Assembly: GCA_964019135.1 (NCBI GenBank)
Contig: OZ025258.1
Span: forward strand, 10,311,961-10,375,960
Reading direction: 5' to 3'
Source: Arenicola marina
Lineage: Eukaryota > Annelida > Polychaeta > Arenicolidae
DNA length: 64,000 nucleotides
Shown: positions 51,758 to 63,885 of the stretch, piece after piece
Numbering within the stretch: the first letter of the stretch is position 1
How the letters are laid out: every line of letters begins with the position of its first letter
Position numbers and translations under genes: made by a program
Notes under the pieces: generated by a model
What the model saw: the letters and a program-made list of their open reading frames with translations, nothing else
Databases searched by the model: none
What the model was told of the DNA's origin: nothing

Positions 51758-54700
51758 TCAGTCGCTGTCCGACTCCTCACTGTCGATGATGCCCTTGAGG
51801 TTGGAGAAAGGTCGTTTGATGGGAGTGAGGCACACGCGCAGCTCCTTGGAGGGCGGGGTGGGGGGCGGCGCGTATACACTGAACACGTTTCTCCGACGGC
51901 CACGTCCTGCAATATAAAGAGGTCAATGATAATCAGCAATAGAGCGATCCACACTCGGACGGCAAAATTACACTTCGTAAATCGTAAGCCTACGTAACTA
52001 CATCATATGAGATTTTACACATACGTACGCAGGCATTTTCGTGTGTGTGATTTTTAGATTATATTTATTTTAATGCTTTCTGCATTCATCGACTTGCTGT
52101 ACCTTCTGATGATATGATGTTACTGGTGTCCAGCTCCTGAGCTTCTTTCTCCAACTTCAGTGATTCCGCCTTCGCCCAGGTCGGGTTGCCTTTCGAGGAG
52201 AAAAGGAAGGAATTTATGAAATGGAGTTGCTTTCCGTATCTGCCGTTAACGTGTAGGGGAAAATGGCGTTTACATAAATGATTTATAAAAGGTAGAGGAA
52301 AGCCAAATTCCAACACGTTGGACAAGATTCCGGAGCGTCTAGAGGGCCTCAAGGATTTATCCGGTGAGTCATTTTGCAACAATGGGATAAGGTAGAACGG
52401 AACCTTGGTTTCTCGATTTCATCAAGACGCTTTTCACAATATCACAACCGCTGCTCCAAAACCTCACCCTGGGATAAATCAGATCAAGTTGGACGTTCGT
52501 TCAAAAATATTGTGCGATTAATGATTGAATCCCCCGCCCCCCCCCCCCTCCCGATGGTCTCTTTCGTTGTGATACCGTGAAATAGCAAATGTGTATAGCA
52601 ATTATGATACGATGTGATAATAATGAATTGCAATGAGTATAAACTTGTTAAAATATTTGAATCGCCCGCTCCCGTCAACTACAATACTGTGGCAGGCATC
52701 TTCATGGCGAATGTCGTGCGTCTCCGCCAGAGGCACCACTGGTCTCAATTGGCCCTCGTGTTATTGCGGACACCTCGGTCGAGGCTTCGCGTACAGGGCC
52801 AAAATGGTACAGTGGAGCCTCGAGAGGGACAGTCCGTACAGTGGAGCCTCGAGAGGGACAGTCCGTACAGTGGAGCCTGGAGAGGGACAGTCCGTACAGT
52901 GGAGCCTCGAGAGGGACAGTCCGTACAGTGGAGCCTGGAGAGGGACAGTCCGTACAGTGGAGCCTGGAGAGGGACAGTCCGTACAGTGGAGCCTCGAGAG
53001 GGACAGTCCGTACAGTGGAGCCTGGAGAGGGACAGTCCGTACAGTGGAGCCTGGAGAGGGACAGTCCGTACAGTGGAGCCTGGAGAGGGACAGTCCGTAC
53101 AGTGGAGCCTGGAGAGGGACAGTCCGTACAGTGGAGCCTGGAGAGGGACAGTCCGTACAGTGGAGCCTGGAGAGGGACAGTCCGTACAGTGGAGCCTGGA
53201 GAGGGACAGTCCGTACAGTGGAGCCTGGAAAGGGACAGTCCGTACAGTGGAGCCTGGAGAGGGACAGTCCGTACATTGGAGCCTCGAGAAGGACAGTCCG
53301 TACAGTGGAGCCTGGAGAGGGACAGTCCGTACAGTGGAGCCTGGAGAGGGACAGTCCGTACAGTGGAGCCTCGAGAGGGACAGTCCGTACAGTGGAGCCT
53401 GGAGAGGGACAGTCCGTACAGTGGAGCCTGGAGAGGGACAGTCCGTACAGTGGAGCATGGAGAGGGACAGTCCGTACAGTGGAGCCTGGAGAGGGACAGT
53501 CCGTACAGTGGAGCCTGGAGAGGGACAGTCCGTACAGTGGAGCCTGGAGAGGGACAGTCCGTACAGTGGAGCCTGGAGAGGGACAGTCCGTACAGTGGAG
53601 CCTCGCAAGGGACAGTCCGTACAGTGGAGCCGGGAGAGGGACAGTCCGTACAGTGGAGCCTCGAGAGGGACAGTCCGTACAGTGGAGCCTGGAGAGGGAC
53701 AGTCCGTACAGTGGAGCCTGGAGAGGGACAGTCCGTACAGTGGAGCCTGGAGAGGGACAGTCCGTACAGTGGAGCCTCGAGAGGGACAGTCCGTACAGTG
53801 GAGCCTGGAGAGGGACAGTCCGTACAGTGGAGCCTGGAGAGGGACAGTCCGTACAGTGGAGCCTGGAGAGGGACAGTCCGTACAGTGGAGCCTGGAGAGG
53901 GACAGTCCGTACAGTGGAGCCTCGAGAGGGACAGTCCGTACAGTGGAGCCTGGAGAGGGACAGTCCGTAGAGTGGAGCCTGGAGAGGGACAGTCCGTACA
54001 GTGGAGCATGGAGAGGGACAGTCCGTACAGTGGAGCCTCGAGAGGGACACTCCGTACAGTGGAGCCTGGAGAGGGACAGTCCGTACAGTGGAGCCTGGAG
54101 AGGGACAGTCCGTACAGTGGAGCCTGGAGAGGGACAGTCCGTACAGTGGAGCCTCGCAAGGGACAGTCCGTACAGTGGAGCCTGGAGAGGGACAGTCCGT
54201 ACAGTGGAGCCTGGAAAGGGACAGTCCGTACAGTGGAGCCTGGAGAGGGACAGTCCGTACAGTGGAGCCTGGAGAGGGACAGTCCGTACAGTGGAGCCTG
54301 GAGAGGGACAGTCCGTACAGTGGAGCCTCGAGAGGGACAGTCCGTACAGTGGAGCCTGGAGAGGGACAGTCCGTACAGTGGAGCCTGGAGAGGGACAGTC
54401 CGTACAGTGGAGCATGGAGAGGGACAGTCCGTACAGTGGAGCCTCGAGAGGGACAGTCCGTACAGTGGAGCCTGGAGAGGGACAGTCCGTACAGTGGAGC
54501 CTGGAGAGGGACAGTCCGTACAGTGGAGCCTGGAGAGGGACAGTCCGTACAGTGGAGCCTCGCAAGGGACAGTCCGTACAGTGGAGCCTGGAGAGGGACA
54601 GTCCGTACAGTGGAGCCTGGAGAGGGACAGTCCGTACAGTGGAGCCTGGAGAGGGACAGTCCGTACAGTGGAGCCTCGAGAGGGACAGTCCGTACAGTGG

Positions 54701-57700
54701 AGCCTCGAGAGGGACAGTCCGTACAGTGGAGCCTGAAGAGGGACAGTCCGTACAGTGGAGCCTGGAGAGGGACAGTCCGTACAGTGGAGCCTGGAGAGGG
54801 ACAGTCCGTACAGTGGAGCCTGGAAAGGGACAGTCCGTACAGTGGAGCCTGGAGAGGGACAGTCCGTACAGTGGAGCCTGGAGAGGGACAGTCCGTACAG
54901 TGGAGCCTGGAGAGGGACAGTACGTACAGTGGAGCCTCGAGAGGGACAGTCCGCACAGTGGAGCCTGGAGAGGGACAGTCCGTACAGTGGAGCCTGGAGA
55001 GGGACAGTCCGTACAGTGGAGCCTGGAGAGGGACAGCCCGTTCAGTGGAGCATGGAGAGGGACAGTCCGTACAGTGGAGCCTGGAGAGGGACAGTCCGTA
55101 CAGTGGAGCCTCGAGAAGGACAGTCCGTACAGTGGAGCCTGGAGAGAGACGGTCCGTACAGTGGAGCCTGGAGAGGGACAGTCCGTACAGTGGAGCCTCG
55201 AGAGGGACAGTCCGTAGTGGAGCCTGGAGAGGGACAGTCCGTACAGTGGAGCCTGGAGAGGGACAGTCCGTACAGTGGAGCCTGGAGAGGGACAGTCCGT
55301 ACAGTGGAGCCTCGAGAGGGACAGTCCGTACATTGGAGCCTCGAGAGGGACAGTCCGTACAGTGGAGCCTGAAGAGGGACAGTCCGTACAGTGGAGCCTG
55401 GAGAGGGACAGTCCGTACAGTGGAGCCTCGAGAGGGACAGTCCGTAAAGTGGAGCCTGGAGAGGGACTGTCCGTACAGTGCAGCCTGGAGAGGGACAGTC
55501 CGTACAGTGGAGCCTGGGGAGGGATAGTCCGTACAGTGGAGCCTCGAGAGGGACAGTCCGTAAAGTGGAGCCTCGAGAGGGACAGTCCGTACAGTGGAGC
55601 CTCGAGAGCGACAGTCCGTACAGTGGAGCCTGGAGAGGGACAGTCCGTACAGTGGAGCCTCGAGAGGGACAGTCCGTAAAGTGGAGCCTGGAGAGGGACA
55701 GACCGTACAGTGGAGCCTGGAGAGTGACAGTCCGTACAGTGGAGCCTGGAGAGGGACAGTCCGTACAGTGGAGCCTCGAGAGGGACAGTCCGTACAGTGG
55801 AGCCTGGAGAGGGACAGTCCGTACAGTGGAGCCTGGAGAGGGACAGTCCGTACAGTGGAGCCTGGAGAGGGACAGTCCGTACAGTGGAGCCTGGAGAGGG
55901 ACAGTCCGTACAGTGGAGCCTGGAGAGGGACAGTCCGTACAGTGGAGCCTGGAGAGGGACAGTCCGTACAGTGAAGCCTCGCAAGGGACAGTCCGTACAG
56001 TGGAGCCTCGAGAGGGACAGTCCGTACAGTGGAGCCTGGAGAGGGACAGTCCGTACAGTGGAGCCTGGAGAGGGACAGTCCGTACAGTGGAGCATGGAGA
56101 GGGACAGTCCGTACAGTGGAGCCTGGAGAGGGACAGTCCGCACAGTGGAGCCTCGAGAGGGACAGTCCGTACAGTGGAGCCTGGAGAGGGACAGTCCGTA
56201 CAGTGGAGCCTGGAGAGGGACAGTCCGTACAGTAGAGCCTGGAGAGGGACAGTCCGTACAGTGGAGCCTGGAGAGGGACAGTCCGTACAGTGGCGCCTGG
56301 AGAGGGACAGTCCGTACAGTGGAGCCTGGAGAGGGACAGTCCGTAAAGTGGAGCCTGGAGAGGGACAGTCCGTACAGTGGAGCCTGGAGAGGGACAGTCC
56401 GTACAGTGGAGCCTCGAGAGGGACAGTCCGTACAGTGGAGCCTGGAGAGGGACTGTCCGTACAGTGGAGCCTGGAGAGGGACAGTCCGTACAATGGAGCC
56501 TCGAGAGGGACAGTCCGTACAGTGGAGTCTGGAGAGGGACAGTCCGCACAGTGGAGCCTGGAGAGGGACAGTCCGTACAGTGGAGCCTGGAGAGGGACAG
56601 TTCGTACAGTGGAGCCTGGAGAGGGACAGTCCGTACAGTGGAGCCTGGAGAGGGACAGTCCGTACAGTGGAGCCTCGAGAGGGACAGTCCGTAAAGTGGA
56701 GCCTGGAGAGGGACAGTCCGTACAGTGGAGCCTGGAGAGGGACAGCCCGTACAGTGGAGCCTGGAGAGGGACTGTCCGTACAGTGGAGCCTGGAGAGGGA
56801 CAGTCCGTACAGTGGAGCCTCGAGAGGGACAGTCCGTACAGTGGAGCCTGGAGAGGGACAGTCCGTACAGTGGAGCCTCGAGAGGGACAGTCCGTACAGT
56901 GGAGCCTCGAGAGGGACAGTCCGTACAGTGGAGCCTGGAGAGGGACAGTCCGTACAGTGGAGCCTGGAGAGGGACAGTCCGTACAGTGGAGCCTGGAGAG
57001 GGACAGTCCGTACAGTGGAGCCTAGAGAGGGACAATCCGTACAGTGGAGCCTAGAGAGGGACAGTCCGTACAGTGGAGCCTGGAGAGGGACAGTCCGTAC
57101 AGTGGAGCCTCGAGAGGGACAGTCCGTACAGTGGAGCCTGGAGAGGGACAGTCCGTACAGTGGAGCCTAGAGAGGGACAGTCCGTACAGTGGAGCCTCGA
57201 GAGGGACAGTCCGTACAGTGGAGCCTAGAGAGGGACAATCCGTACAGTGGAGCCTAGAGAGGGACAGTCCGTACAGTGGAGCCTGGAGAGGGACAGTCCG
57301 TACAGTGGAGCCTCGAGAGGGACAGTCCGTACAGTTGAGCCTGGAGAGGGACAGTCCGTACAGTGGAGCCTCGAGAGGGACAGTCCGTACAGTGGAGCTG
57401 CCGGTAAGACGATTGACGTATCAACTTTACTTTGTTACAGTTATCGAATACAAACTATTGTAGCTCTTGCTGAAGACGGCCGCAGCAATTGCTCCAGCAT
57501 GACACCTTGTACCGCAGGGAGTATTTTGTTCAGTATCTTGTGTCTATCCATAAGATCAATTACTGACACTTTGAGGATTCTAGCTTTCATGACCACGTCC
57601 TGGATCATTGCATCCGAATCCTACCTAACATCTGGAGGTCCTGTGTCAGGATTTTCCATCCCACCTTTCTGAAGCAATTCCTTCGGGATACTTAACTTTC

Positions 57701-60700
57701 ACACTAGTGTCTTGATTTAATTCCCCCATGATCCTACCTTCCATTCCGGCGTCCTGGAGTAAATCCTTCGGGATACTTAACTTTTACACTGGTGTTTTGA
57801 TGTAATTCCCCCAGGATCCTACCTTCCACTCCTGCGTCCTGGAGCAATTCCTTCACGATACTTAACTTTCACACTGGTATCTATATCTAATTCCTCCAGG
57901 ATTCTACCTTTCATGCCTGCGTCCTGGAGGATTTCCTTCAGGATCCGGATTCTGTCCTTGGGATTGCGACAGTCCTTGAACGTCTCCTGGTGTCTCTTCC
58001 CACCAGGCATTGCGCCACACATACGAGCCAGCTTCTCCAGGTGGACGACTAACTTGTTTTTCGTGGGGTTCTGGATCTGAAACAACAGGTGACACATATG
58101 ATTGATTGGTTGTATATTCAGGACGCCTTAACACAGAAATGGCTACAGCGGGGTTCGAACCACCGATCCACGTGCCGTTGGGTTCTCAGGTGGCCAGAGC
58201 GCTCCACTGCGCTGACGGGCGACGCCGTATGATATACATAAAGACGGGGATCCGAATAGAAGCAATGACATATCATTGGACCCCATCACCCTTCAACCGA
58301 CACGTGTGCGCGATCAATACTTGTCTACACGACCCTTTTATAGCAAGGATAAGTAACTGGAGGCTGACGTTACTGTCTAAATACTACATCCACGTTCGTA
58401 CATGCAATTATCTACAGATTTAAGAGGTTGTGTTTTCAAGCCAAATGCATGAATAGCATACCTTTCTGGACGAACTGGCACAAGACATATATTTACTGGT
58501 ATTCAACTACATTGTCATCGTTTTTTTCCATGCAGTCGAACATAATACATAAATCCACTACCTAAGAAACTAGAGCACTGACACGTCACATAGGATATCG
58601 CACCTTGGTAGACTTTTCTTTTCCCTTCTCTTGGCCGGTTGGATCATCCTTGTGTGCCGAGCTCTTGTCAGATTTCTTTCTTTCTTTCGATGTCTTGCCT
58701 TGTTCCTTCTTTTCCTTCTTCACAGGAGTGTCTTCCATGTCTGTGTCGGACGTAGAGTCCGCGCGCTGCAGAGGCACGGCATGGGAACCCATTATCACAG
58801 CCACAGACCTACGGCAGCACCATCTAGCGCAGTGAATAGAGGCAGTAAGAGGCCGTACCCTCTCTCTGATTTATTTATTTCGTGTTCTTACACTATGTTA
58901 AACCTTGTTCGTTCTATTATAGTGACGCAATACCGTGAATGGAACCGTTAAACTTACCTCTGGTTTCTTTTTCTGTTTTCCCGTTAACTTCACCAGCGGC
59001 ATTTCCTCTTCACTGTTGCTTGCTGATTGGCTGTCCGGCTCGGAGTCATCGTCTGATTGGCTGTCTCGCTCGGAACCATCGTCTGATTGGCCAGTGTGCT
59101 TCTTCCGCTTAGAAGACTTTTTATCGCGTGTCATATCTGGTTTAGCCTCCTTAGTTTTCTTTACTTTCGCTTTAGACGTCGACCGCTGCACAATTTTTTC
59201 TTCAGAAGCTGAGCTTTCATGGACACCTTCACGCGCCTTTGCAGTTCTCTCTGGAGAAGACGAACGCTCGGATCGACTGCCTGCATCAGAGTCCTCCGAC
59301 ACGGGACGACGTGGCCCCTGGGAACCAACTCCCTCTCTCTCAGACTCGGAGGAGTCATCCACAACGAGTTTCCGCCTCTTCGCCGCCGGTTTGGGAGCCG
59401 ACTCTCTGGCCTTTTCATCAGAGTCAGACGGGGAGATATCTCTGGCGTTTCTCTTTCTCTTTTCTCCCGTTTCTCTTCCTTTGCCATGAGAACGCTCCGC
59501 CATTTTGGAATCGGAATCCGATTCACTGAACGCCGATTTATCTTTTCCCTTTCCCCTTTGCTTGGTTTTAAACTTATCCTTTCTCGGAGAAGCGTCTGGT
59601 TTTCTTCTTCCCTTTGGTTGGATGACTTTGACTGGTGAAGAGTCCGACTCTTCCGAACCGCAACCAGATTCGTTGAAGACTTTCTTGCTCCTTTCTGTAC
59701 TTTTCTTTGTCGGGGTTTTAGAAGGGGATTCTGACGGGTCTCTATCAGAGTCTGAAAGTTGCGGGTCTCTTGTGCTTCTCTTCTTCGTCGGGGTCTTGCT
59801 GGCTTTGCCGACTGGCACTTCAAAGTCTGAATCAGATTCATCGAAAACGTTCTTGCTTCTTCTTAAACTTTTCTTTGCCTTGGTCTTAATCTCTGAATCT
59901 GGGCAATCTCCATCCGATTCTGAACACGATGAGTACTTAGATTTTATCTTTTGCTTCCCTTTTACCTTTTTACCCTTGACTGGAGAAGATTCTTGCTTTC
60001 TTGTCCCTGAAGTCTTTCTTTTTCTCTTCGGCGAAGGGTCTGCGTCATCAGAATCTGAAGCACTGGATTCTCCAAACGGCTTTCTTCGGGTTAGTTTCTT
60101 TTCCGTTCTTCCTCTTTTCTTTGGAGTTTCTTCTTCCTCTGAGTCACTCATTACTTCAGACGCCTCATCCTCTGACGACTCACTCCATGAGCGTCTTCTC
60201 TTTTTCAGATCTTTCTTCGTCTTGCGAGCCGTTTGTCTGGCTTTTGTTTTTGACGTCTTCGTGTTTTTCTTCTCTGACTTGCTTCCTTGGCTTGATTTCT
60301 TTCTTTTGACCTTTGACCGACGTTTCACGTCGCTCTCTTCGCTCGACGAATGTGGGTCTTCACTGCTGCGATGTGACGTCACTTCCGATTCGGAGTCCGA
60401 GGCACCAGCTTTACGCCGTTTTGTGTTTTGCGACTTCTTCTTTGTTTTACTTTTCTGCTCATATTCGGAACTGAAACGAAAACAATCACATTACAGAATA
60501 CATAGGAACCTTTATGATTTAATATCTACTTATCAGGCAATAGAGTTACATGCGGGAATCTTTGGCAATCTGCTTAGACAATTGTAGGTTGCATCATCGC
60601 CATCTTTGCTCGCGCATTACTTCACAGACATTATACAAAGAGGCGATATTGAAGATATTGTAACTGTTCGTTGATATTCACTAGTTCAGTGCGATATTTG

Positions 60701-62515
60701 AGGTTTTGTAACTGCTTGTTGTTATTAACTAGTTCAGTGCGACATTCAGGTACTCTTTAGCTCAATAATCCATAAAGTTGCTGCCAGCGTACTCTGTGGT
60801 ACCGTTCAGTGCAGGGCTGGTACATGTATTAGTTACAGTGTGGAGCGGCATGGCGCTGTGTTACTGACCTCTCGCTGGGGTGGCCTGAAGCTGGACCCTC
60901 GTCCGACTGACCCTCATCTGACTGACCCTCGTCGGACTGGCCCTCATCTGACTGACCCTCGTCGGACTGGCCACTCTCCAGCACAGCCTGGCGCACCTGA
61001 AACAGGGTGAGGGAGGGTAACAACATATTACCCCACGGTGCACGCTGCACCGGTTCCTGATGGGTGCAGGTTGGGCATTTCATCTTGGGCGCATTATAAC
61101 GATCTCTACCACAACATACGGGCACAGGTATGAACCAGTTACCGGGTTAATTACTGACGCAGGTTATCACATTGCTGGCTGCATCTGTATCGGCTGAACA
61201 TGTCACCCCCGCTCCAGGTATACATAGCCTGAGCATTGGCATTACTGAGAGGCCTACCAGAGAATATGTCACCCCCGCTCCAGGTATACATAACCTGAGC
61301 ATTGGCATTACTGAGAGGCCTACCAGAATACTATTAACTGTACTTCAGAAATATTGTCTTCTTCACCGAAGTAATTTAACTCATTCGGCCTCATGCGATT
61401 GCCGTCCCGCTCAGTCTAACTTCACAACGTATAGATCTACCAGTAAAACCTATTATGTAAAAGTAAACCTTCAGATAATAATAAATTCCCACAATCCCAC
61501 AAAGAGTTTCTCAATCAACGACCGATGGAGTCGGGCACGGTAAAGCCGGGACACAAGTCTAACTGCCATGATACATGTTTATGTAAACATGCGACCAAGA
61601 TATCATGTTGGCTATTAGGGAGCGTCGCTAGCTCAGTGGGTAAGCAGGCTGGAAGCCCGAGGACCCATTGTTATCCGGAATGTCGTACATCCGAGGAATA
61701 TAACTTACGTAAAACCAGGCGAACACACTGCATAACAGAACAATAATGTCTTCAGGGCATAATGGGATGACGTCATCAGCAGATTTGACAGTACGAACCT
61801 CTTCCGCACTCAGTCTAGTCTTCTTCTTCGCTTTGCTGCCACCACCGCCACCGACACCGCCACCGCCGCCACGGCCGCCATCTTGGATTGTCGGCGAAGA
61901 TGCCTTGGTGCCTCGTGCCTCTGCGTCTGACGTCACTTCCGCGGCGCGGACCGCCTCGTTGCCGCCATCGCTGTCTAGGACCGCCTTGCGCACCTCCTCC
62001 ACACTCAGCCGCTTCTTGGCATTTTTCTGGGGATATAAACATATTTAGATTTAGTCTGAATCAAACCAAAAACACCATCACAAAGAATGTGACTATTCAG
62101 CCGCATTCACACTCGCCAGACACATTTCTTCACGGCAAGAACAGACGAAAAACATGCTTGTCTTGTCAGGAAGAAGCAATTGCCGTATAGCTCGCGTTAT
62201 AACACCAGGTTTCGCGAGGTATAACATTGAAGATCAAATATAGAAAACCAGAAGAACAGCCCCAGATGGCTCGTTCGACCAATGTTCCAGAATTGCTCTC
62301 ATATTGCTCCGGCCGCCGGGTGTGTACTGACCGTCTCCGGATCGCAGGGTTCATGACAACAATGATAGCAGCATTAAACAACAAAACCCGAGACTGACCG
62401 TGACTGGGGTGGGGTGAGTCTCCCCGGGAGGCTGTGCTCTATCCGCGGTCGCTGGCGGCGTCGGGCCCGGTTTCCTTGGCGACGGTTTCCGTGGAGACTC
62501 AGGCTTGCCATTGCC
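51758..62515 (-). CDS. HIRIP3: HIRA-interacting protein 3 (HIRIP3)-like histone chaperone, 5' end missing
   Basis: Nuclear chaperone of the Chz1/HIRIP3 type. Visible exons in sense order: 62399-62515, 61799-62026, 60869-60996, 58958-60470, 58604-58765, 57908-58076, 52103-52189, 51758-51906. Phases join without error into 850 aa and a stop (human about 556). Domain order: Pro/Lys-rich segment (1-39), KKRLSVEEVRKAVLDS and a second copy RLSAEEVRQAVLES across the exon 2-3 junction, five QSDEG repeats (exon 3), a 505-aa Ser/Lys/Glu/Asp-rich disordered region with many SDSD/SESD clusters (158-662), a conserved helical region (ARMCGA, KDRIRILKEILQDAGMKG), then the CHZ-like motif DTSNIISSEGRGRRR and the acidic tail GIIDSEESDSD. 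The last three blocks match the vertebrate order. The N-terminal helical domain is expected upstream, beyond 64000. The 29-bp array at 52.8-57.4 kb is inside the intron between the sixth and seventh visible exons. Confidence 0.87.
52807..57398. repeat. 29-bp minisatellite, 158 units, in a HIRIP3 intron
   Basis: The unit reads GTACAGTGGAGCCTGGAGAG + GGACAGTCC on the plus strand. First landmark at 52807, last at 57387: 4,580 bp, which equals 158 periods minus the 2-bp deletion visible at 55216. The unit is stop-free in most frames, and because 29 is not a multiple of 3, reading frames of up to 1,424 codons appear on both strands. These are repeat artefacts. In the HIRIP3 sense strand each typical unit contains TGTCCCTCTCCAG|G, a good match to a 3' splice site; a frequent variant (CTCTCGAGG) destroys it. 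Confidence 0.95.
57570..57940 (-). repeat. 85-bp tandem duplication spanning a HIRIP3 splice donor
   Basis: The end of the HIRIP3 exon 57908-58076 plus its donor (CAGGACGCAGGCATGAAAG|GTAGAATCC) is repeated downstream. Copies have donors after 57823 and 57738, exactly 85 bp apart, and a more degraded copy lies near 57580. Using a downstream donor would shift the frame (85 is not divisible by 3), so the first donor is the productive one. Confidence 0.85.
58099..58225 (-). mobile_element. tRNA-derived SINE, family A, shortened copy in HIRIP3
   Basis: Contains the family A tail (CGTCCTGAATATACAACC on minus) joined directly to the B-box head (GGTGGTTCGAACCCCGC), with the middle body deleted. It lies between the exons ending at 58076 and 58604. 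Confidence 0.6.
61618..61680 (+). mobile_element. tRNA-like SINE head fragment in HIRIP3 intron
   Basis: GCTAGCTCAGTGGGTAAGC resembles an A box and the following GGAAGCCCGAGGACCC an anticodon-arm region, but no B box is convincing. Probably a decayed SINE rather than a tRNA gene. Confidence 0.35.
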
Positions 62516-62881
62516 CTGCGGAATGAGGCATATAGATATCTAGGTTTATTGTAATATTCATAACTTGCCTAATCATCTAATGTGAAACTCTGTTAATGCG
62601 CATGCGCACAGCTCAAGTGCTACTAAAAAAAATAGCATTTACTGGAATAGCTCAGTTCGTGTAATAAATATATTTACAGCCTTGGTAATGGCACAGCTTG
62701 ACTTCCATTACGTTAATGTTACACCATGACACGTTCCCATTCTATTTAAACTAGATCATTGTTTTGCATCCTCAGTTAGATTTAAAATTTGAGCGCATTT
62801 CACGTTCATCACCCTAATGTGAACTATTGGTACAAGTGTACATTCCGCGCAGTATGTCATTCACTTCAGTTGTTGCCAATG
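62516..62881. other. Non-coding stretch above the first visible HIRIP3 exon
   Basis: Probably intron of HIRIP3. No further exon or N-terminal domain sequence is recognised here. Confidence 0.4.
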
Positions 62882-63112
62882 AGGTTGGTTGGTTGGTTAT
62901 TCAGGACGCTTTTGGTCATATCGCGTCAATGGGAGAAGGAAGGGAGAGTGGAGACATGTCCCCGGGGGTAACCCCTTACTCTTTACGAAGAAAGACATGG
63001 GATCTTTATCCTAAGACCACACAGACATGGCCACAGCGGGGCGAGAACCACCGTTAGGGTCTCAGGTGGCTAGAACGCTCGCATTGAGTGCTCTGGCTAT
63101 CGCGCCGGCCCC
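62882..63112 (-). mobile_element. tRNA-derived SINE, family A copy 3
   Basis: Same body as 1228-1500 (GGGAGAAGGAAGGGAGAGTG, then CCCCGGGGGTAACCCC). The tRNA-like head on the minus strand is at the high-coordinate end (GGGGCCGGCGCGATAGCC). It probably lies in a HIRIP3 5' intron. Confidence 0.7.
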
Positions 63113-63399
63113 TCCCCATGAGGCGATGGTTCGTCAGCAAGGCTTGTCGTACCGAGCAACAAGTACAAGTCTGCACGGGCCCTACACCTTGATAACAAGG
63201 TATACATCACGCCATTTCGATGAAGACCACAACCCTGCTCACCTTGTCATCACCAGACCTTGGCTATCACATACAAATGGTCCAGTTGTCATTGTGCGAT
63301 TAGAAATATTCAATGGTTAGGCCCATGAATATGGTCACTATATTACCACTATGTGAACGTGGTACACGGAAGGTAAAGAGGAAACCCTTGTGCTCGCCG

Positions 63400-63885
63400 A
63401 TTTTATCACGTGGTCGGTCTTCACAACGTAAGAAGATATGGTCACATGGTGTTCACACAATCAGAAAACTTGGTCACGTGATGTTCACACAATAAGAAGA
63501 CTTGGTCACGTGGTCTTCACACAATAAGAATACTGGGTCACGTGGTCTTCATATAATAACAAGACCTGGTCACGTGGTGTTCGTATAATAAGGAGACTTG
63601 GTCACGTGCTCTTCAAGCAATAAGGAGACTTGGTCACGTGGTGTCTTCATACAATAAGAAGACATGGTCACGTGGTCTTCAAACAATAAAAAGACATGGT
63701 CACGTGGTCTTTATATAATAAGAAGACTTGGTCACGTGGTCTTCAAATAAGAAGACTGGGTCATGTGGTCTTCACACAAGAAAACTTGGTCACGTGGTCT
63801 TCACACATTTAAGAAGACTTGGTCACGTGGTCATCACACAATAAGAAGACATGGTCATGTGGTCGTTATATAATAAGAACACTTG
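63400..63885. repeat. About 32-bp minisatellite carrying E-box (CACGTG) sites
   Basis: About 15 units of AAGAAGACTTGGTCACGTGG, TCTTCACACAAT. Around 12 keep an intact GTCACGTG palindrome; the rest have CACATG or CATGTG. It lies upstream of, or inside a 5' intron of, HIRIP3. Confidence 0.85.

Noticed and set aside
52614..57170. Open frames up to 1,424 codons over the 29-bp array
   Set aside because: All three frames on both strands are open because the period is not a multiple of three. No unique sequence, start context or homology, and the region is intronic to HIRIP3.
58935..60587. Plus-strand frames of 184 and 360 codons (Ser/Phe/Leu-rich, apparently membrane-like)
   Set aside because: Antisense shadows of the long HIRIP3 Ser/Lys/Glu exon, which has correct splice borders and phase.
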